Origin: an uncultured Ruminiclostridium sp.
Lineage (GTDB): Bacteria; Bacillota; Clostridia; Oscillospirales; Ruminococcaceae
NCBI GenBank assembly: GCA_947627695.1
Contig: CANQXF010000021.1
Coordinates: 1 to 34,926, forward strand
Length of the DNA: 34,926 bases
Reading direction: 5' to 3'
The notes beneath the pieces were generated by a model that saw only the letters and a list, made by a program, of their open reading frames with translations, was not told where the DNA came from and made no database searches. Shown in pieces: positions 31,839 to 34,926 of this stretch. The position numbers were made by a program, and so were the translations under genes. Each line of letters opens with the position of its first letter. Position 1 is the first letter of the stretch.

Positions 31839-32690
31839 GTGTCAGAGCTTATTCTTCAGGATATTACAAAAACCTATGCGTCAAAAAAAGCGCTGGATTC
31901 ATTTACAGCAGAGCTAAGCGACGGTGTTTACGGTCTTCTGGGACCTAACGGTGCGGGAAAGACCACGTTGATAAACATAATAGCGGGCATACTTTCCCCC
32001 GACCCCGGCGGAAAAATAATACTTAACGGTAAACCCGCAGAAAAGCTGGGTAAAAGCTATTACAATTCCATAGGATTTATGCCTCAGTACCCCAAATTCT
32101 ACCCCAATTACACAGCCGGTCAGATAATGGAATATATGACGGCTTTGAAGAATGTAAGCGATAAATCGAAAACAGATGAGCTTTTACAATTTGTAAATCT
32201 TTCGGACAGTAAAGATAAAAAAGTCGGAGCATTTTCAGGGGGTATGCGCCAGCGGCTTGCAATAGCGGCGGCTATGGTGAACGACCCTGAGATCCTGATA
32301 CTTGACGAGCCCACGGCAGGCCTTGATCCGATAGAGCGTATACGTTTCAGGAATATAATCTCACAGCTGAGTGCAAACCGAATGATCCTTATAGCCACTC
32401 ATATAGTATCAGACGTTGAGTATCTTGCAGACAGGATAATTTTGCTGAACGACGGCAGGATAGTGGAAAATCTTACCGCCGCACAGCTTTGCAAAAGCAT
32501 AGAGGGCAAGGTGTGGAGGGTAAGCTCAGACGCCGACAGCCTGACCGAATATATGAAGACGCATAAGGTCAGTGAAATTTCCCGTGATCTGCAGCTGCGT
32601 GTCATCTCTGAGCAAAAGCCCGGTCCAGACGCCATTCCTGCCGAGCCGAAACTGGACGACGTGTTCCTGTACTATCTGGATAAGGAGTAA
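31839..32690 (+). CDS. ABC transporter ATP-binding protein
   Basis: This 283-residue ATPase has every standard motif: Walker A GLLGPNGAGKTTLINIIAG, Q-loop GFMPQYPKFYP, signature FSGGMRQRLAIAAA, Walker B LILDEPTAGLDP, and H-loop MILIATHIV. It belongs to the ABC-2 exporter type, similar to those used for bacteriocin immunity or Na+/drug export. The last 70 residues form an accessory domain (TEYMKTHKVSEISRDLQLRV). The start is GTG at 31839, supported by AAAGGA eight bases upstream. An earlier GTG at 31806 lies within the hairpin and is unlikely. Two permease genes follow closely, the first after four bases. Confidence 0.93.
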   Translation: MSELILQDITKTYASKKALDSFTAELSDGVYGLLGPNGAGKTTLINIIAGILSPDPGGKIILNGKPAEKLGKSYYNSIGFMPQYPKFYPNYTAGQIMEYMTALKNVSDKSKTDELLQFVNLSDSKDKKVGAFSGGMRQRLAIAAAMVNDPEILILDEPTAGLDPIERIRFRNIISQLSANRMILIATHIVSDVEYLADRIILLNDGRIVENLTAAQLCKSIEGKVWRVSSDADSLTEYMKTHKVSEISRDLQLRVISEQKPGPDAIPAEPKLDDVFLYYLDKE

Positions 32691-32694
32691 GCCG

Positions 32695-33912
32695 ATGAAA
32701 AATCTTCTTATCCTTTCCCGTTTTGAATTTAAAAAGCTGTTTATCAGAAAAGCCCTGATGATAATGACGATCATTCTCTGCTTTCTTAATGTATTGAATA
32801 TCTGCCGCCATTTTGACGTATATCAGGATCCCGCTGCTTCTGACGGCAGACAAACAACTATTAACAGCGCAAGATATACCTTGTATCAGATATACGGCGG
32901 CGAGCTGACTGACGAAAAAATATCCGAGATAAACGCCCTTTACAGTCAGGCGCTTTACACTGCTCAGCCGGGCAACTTTCACGTTATTTATGACCCTGAC
33001 AAATATTACAGCGGATATGAATACGGCGATGCCAATTTGTTTATTGAGCTTGGAGAGGAAATAAACAGACTGTCGGGCTATCACGATATGATAAGCTCTA
33101 CCGCCGCCTCCGCTGAGGAAAAAAATCAAAACCCCACCCTTAACGCTTACTACCGCAATATAAACAACGACCTGATAAACATATATCGGGACCGTGAGAT
33201 AACTCTTTACCGCAATAACGGAGGTATGAACGATTTTTTTGATTACCGCCTTTCCTCTGTTCTGTCAATTATTATGGTTATAGTGGGAGCAGTAATGATA
33301 TTCACTGCTGACAGGGAGGCAGGAACGGATATTTACCTGTCCTCCTCCGTCAACGGCTCCGGAAAATCTGCTGCGGCAAAGCTGCTGGCTGCGGCTTATC
33401 ATACTTTCCTGATAAATCTGATATTCTTTGCGGCAGACCTTGCGGCATTTATGATAATTATGCGTATCGACGGCATTACAATGCCCCTGTATTCTCTTGA
33501 AAATTATGCTTACACGCCATACGGCTTTACGATATGGCAGTATGCGGTAATATATTTCTTATTCCGGCTCGGGGGACTTTTGTGCATAGCTTTTATTTCC
33601 TCGCTTATCACCGTTCTGCTGAAAAAGCCTGCCATATCGATGATCTCTTCCATAGCCTTATTTATAGTTATGCTGCTGATGAAAACATATCTTGTCACCG
33701 ATAAAAACCGTATGATAAATCTCATAAATCCGCTTGTGCTTATGACCGCACCCGAATATATGCGCAGTTATGACGCATTGAACGTTTTCTCAAGACCTGT
33801 GCAGTATATTTTCGTTTCTACGCTCTGCATAACGCTTACGGCGGCAGCGGCGGCGGTCGTAACGGTAATTGCGGCGAAAATGAGGGGAGGGAAAAACATC
33901 GGAAATGCTTAA
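32695..33912 (+). CDS. ABC-2 type permease with a large outer domain
   Basis: This 405-residue membrane protein starts MKNLLILSRFEFKKLFIRKA, the usual amphipathic lead of ABC-2 permeases. After TM1 (about 20-38) comes an extracytoplasmic domain of about 150 residues, rich in Tyr and Asn. About five further helices follow between residues 180 and 400 (LSIIMVIVGAVMIFTADREA, then LLAAAYHTFLINLIFFAADL and a last Ala/Val-rich helix). The GGAG ribosome site overlaps the ATPase stop region. The final codons overlap the next permease (ATGCTTAA). Together with the ATPase it should form an exporter; the substrate is unknown. Confidence 0.85.
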   Translation: MKNLLILSRFEFKKLFIRKALMIMTIILCFLNVLNICRHFDVYQDPAASDGRQTTINSARYTLYQIYGGELTDEKISEINALYSQALYTAQPGNFHVIYDPDKYYSGYEYGDANLFIELGEEINRLSGYHDMISSTAASAEEKNQNPTLNAYYRNINNDLINIYRDREITLYRNNGGMNDFFDYRLSSVLSIIMVIVGAVMIFTADREAGTDIYLSSSVNGSGKSAAAKLLAAAYHTFLINLIFFAADLAAFMIIMRIDGITMPLYSLENYAYTPYGFTIWQYAVIYFLFRLGGLLCIAFISSLITVLLKKPAISMISSIALFIVMLLMKTYLVTDKNRMINLINPLVLMTAPEYMRSYDALNVFSRPVQYIFVSTLCITLTAAAAAVVTVIAAKMRGGKNIGNA

Positions 33913-34867
33913 ACAGGAAATAAAAAAGCTGTTTATAAAAAACAGACTGCTGATAATTCTCCCTCTGGCTCTGTTGTTTGATATCATCTTTATTTTAATC
34001 ACCTTCAATGATAACATAGCAAGCGACCCTTCCATAGGCTATTGCTCCGCATGGACAGTGCTGATGAACGAATCGGGAATAGACTGGATATTGGTGCTTC
34101 TGACCGTTGTAATGACTATGAGGATATGGATAAACGAATATGCCTTCAATATGCAGCTGTACAACCTCACCTCAGTCAATGGCAGAATGCGCTTAGCGGC
34201 GATAAAACTGCTGATAAACGTAACGGTGGTCATCATAACGGTGGTTATTTTCGATTCCGCCCGAACGCTGCTTTACGGAATGAAACTGTCCTTTGAGGAC
34301 GTTCCGCTGACTCAGGCGGGGATACTGTTTGAAACGAGCAAGCTGGACATATCCGCTATGACGGCTTGTTTTGCGTCGTATGCCCTTCATGCGGCAGGAT
34401 TTGTTTTCTTTTGCTCGATATGCGTATTCTTTGCCGTGCTTATAAAAACCTCCGTAAATTACCTTGGAGCCTGCTGCGCAGCGATAATCGTCCCGCTGTA
34501 CCTCTTTGACGATATGGCGGAAAGAGCGAGGCTGCCCCTGCCTGTATCCCTTATGCAAAGCTCCTTTATGTTTATGGGCGAAATGACAAACCGCAAAGGA
34601 GAAATGACGGCAGATGACATTGCCCTCAGCGGAGCTGTGCAGCTGGCTTTAGCCGTAGTTCTTATGACCGTTTCTGCGTTTATATTTGCGGGCAAAAAGC
34701 CGCATTTCCCCAAAGCCGCTGCGCTGTCGGCACTTGTTGTTTTTTCCTTTACCCTTTGTTCGTGTGCCGTGCAGCTCCCTGATGAAAACAGCGCAAAATA
34801 TATCTGCGTTTCCGCAAGAGGTAACCAATTTTACTGCAAGGAAACCAAACAGTTTATGGCTAATTAA
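33905..34867 (+). CDS. ABC-2 type permease with a lipoprotein-signal-like C-terminal tail
   Basis: This 320-residue protein begins MLKQEIKKLFIKNRLLIILP and has about six membrane helices, ordered as in the preceding permease but with smaller loops. The last 50 residues are odd. KPHFPKAAALSALVVFSFTL followed by CSC (Cys285, Cys287) looks like the basic, hydrophobic and lipobox parts of a lipoprotein signal. After it come only 33 residues (AVQLPDENSAKYICVSARGN and onwards) before a TAA. This may be a permease fused to a lipoprotein that is cut short, or a frameshift near 34860. GGGAGG lies 13 bases before the ATG. The 59 bases after the stop show no complete gene. Confidence 0.8.
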   Translation: MLKQEIKKLFIKNRLLIILPLALLFDIIFILITFNDNIASDPSIGYCSAWTVLMNESGIDWILVLLTVVMTMRIWINEYAFNMQLYNLTSVNGRMRLAAIKLLINVTVVIITVVIFDSARTLLYGMKLSFEDVPLTQAGILFETSKLDISAMTACFASYALHAAGFVFFCSICVFFAVLIKTSVNYLGACCAAIIVPLYLFDDMAERARLPLPVSLMQSSFMFMGEMTNRKGEMTADDIALSGAVQLALAVVLMTVSAFIFAGKKPHFPKAAALSALVVFSFTLCSCAVQLPDENSAKYICVSARGNQFYCKETKQFMAN

Positions 34868-34926
34868 AGGGAACAAAAAGAAAGGAAAAGCACAATCCAG
34901 ACGGTATCAGCGGCAGGATACAAGAA

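Noticed and set aside
32572-32694. In-frame extension of the first permease
   Set aside because: It overlaps the ATPase gene in another frame and has no ribosome site; GGAG near the ATG at 32695 and the permease-like start are better.

Overview
The window looks like a chromosomal segment of an anaerobic, fibre-degrading Gram-positive of the Ruminococcus / Oscillospiraceae type. This is inferred from four things: strong AAAGGAGG ribosome sites with TTGACA-N17-TATAAT promoters, a V-type ATP synthase subunit, lipoprotein GH5 glucanase and mannanase genes without dockerins, and a single-chain clostridial-type PurL. Moderate GC fits. No phage, insertion sequence or CRISPR array is visible.

Layout. 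(1) 1-138: the 3' end of a V-type ATPase subunit D gene with its terminator. (2) 308-2196: a sigma-70-like factor overlapping a membrane-anchored, probable anti-sigma/sensor gene. (3) 2256-12983, all on the minus strand: mtaB (tRNA methylthiotransferase), purL, a small cysteine-motif protein, a GNAT acetyltransferase, L-fucose isomerase, a GH5_8-type mannanase and a CBM2-GH5 endoglucanase. (4) 13172-16911, plus strand: two small HPr-fold paralogues lacking the phosphorylatable histidine, the ribosome hibernation factor hpf, pyrB with a fused C-terminal zinc knuckle, an ECF-transporter S component and a uridine-kinase-like P-loop kinase. (5) 16949-21267, minus strand: dprA, an AMP-forming acyl-CoA synthetase and an XRE-cupin regulator under one promoter, then nth. 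(6) 21432-21507: tRNA-Gln(CUG) with its own promoter and terminator.

(7) 21718-28904 looks like a transport/defence block. A TetR-MATE operon is read leftward from a promoter overlapping two 13-bp operator-like sites. A DUF308 membrane protein, an MMPL/RND transporter and a secreted coiled-coil protein form an overlapping three-gene operon read rightward. (8) 29063-30166: an orphan HipA-like kinase with a strong promoter and no adjacent antitoxin. (9) 30474-34867: a lipoprotein, ABC ATPase and two-permease operon whose promoter is preceded by a 15-bp direct repeat at 20-bp spacing.

The best candidates for undescribed biology are the tandem His-less HPr-like proteins, the PyrB-zinc-knuckle fusion, the DUF308/MMPL/coiled-coil exporter, and the direct-repeat-controlled lipoprotein/ABC operon whose last permease ends in a lipoprotein-signal-like tail. 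Promoters, terminators and operators were read by eye, and protein families were assigned from remembered motifs, not from a search.
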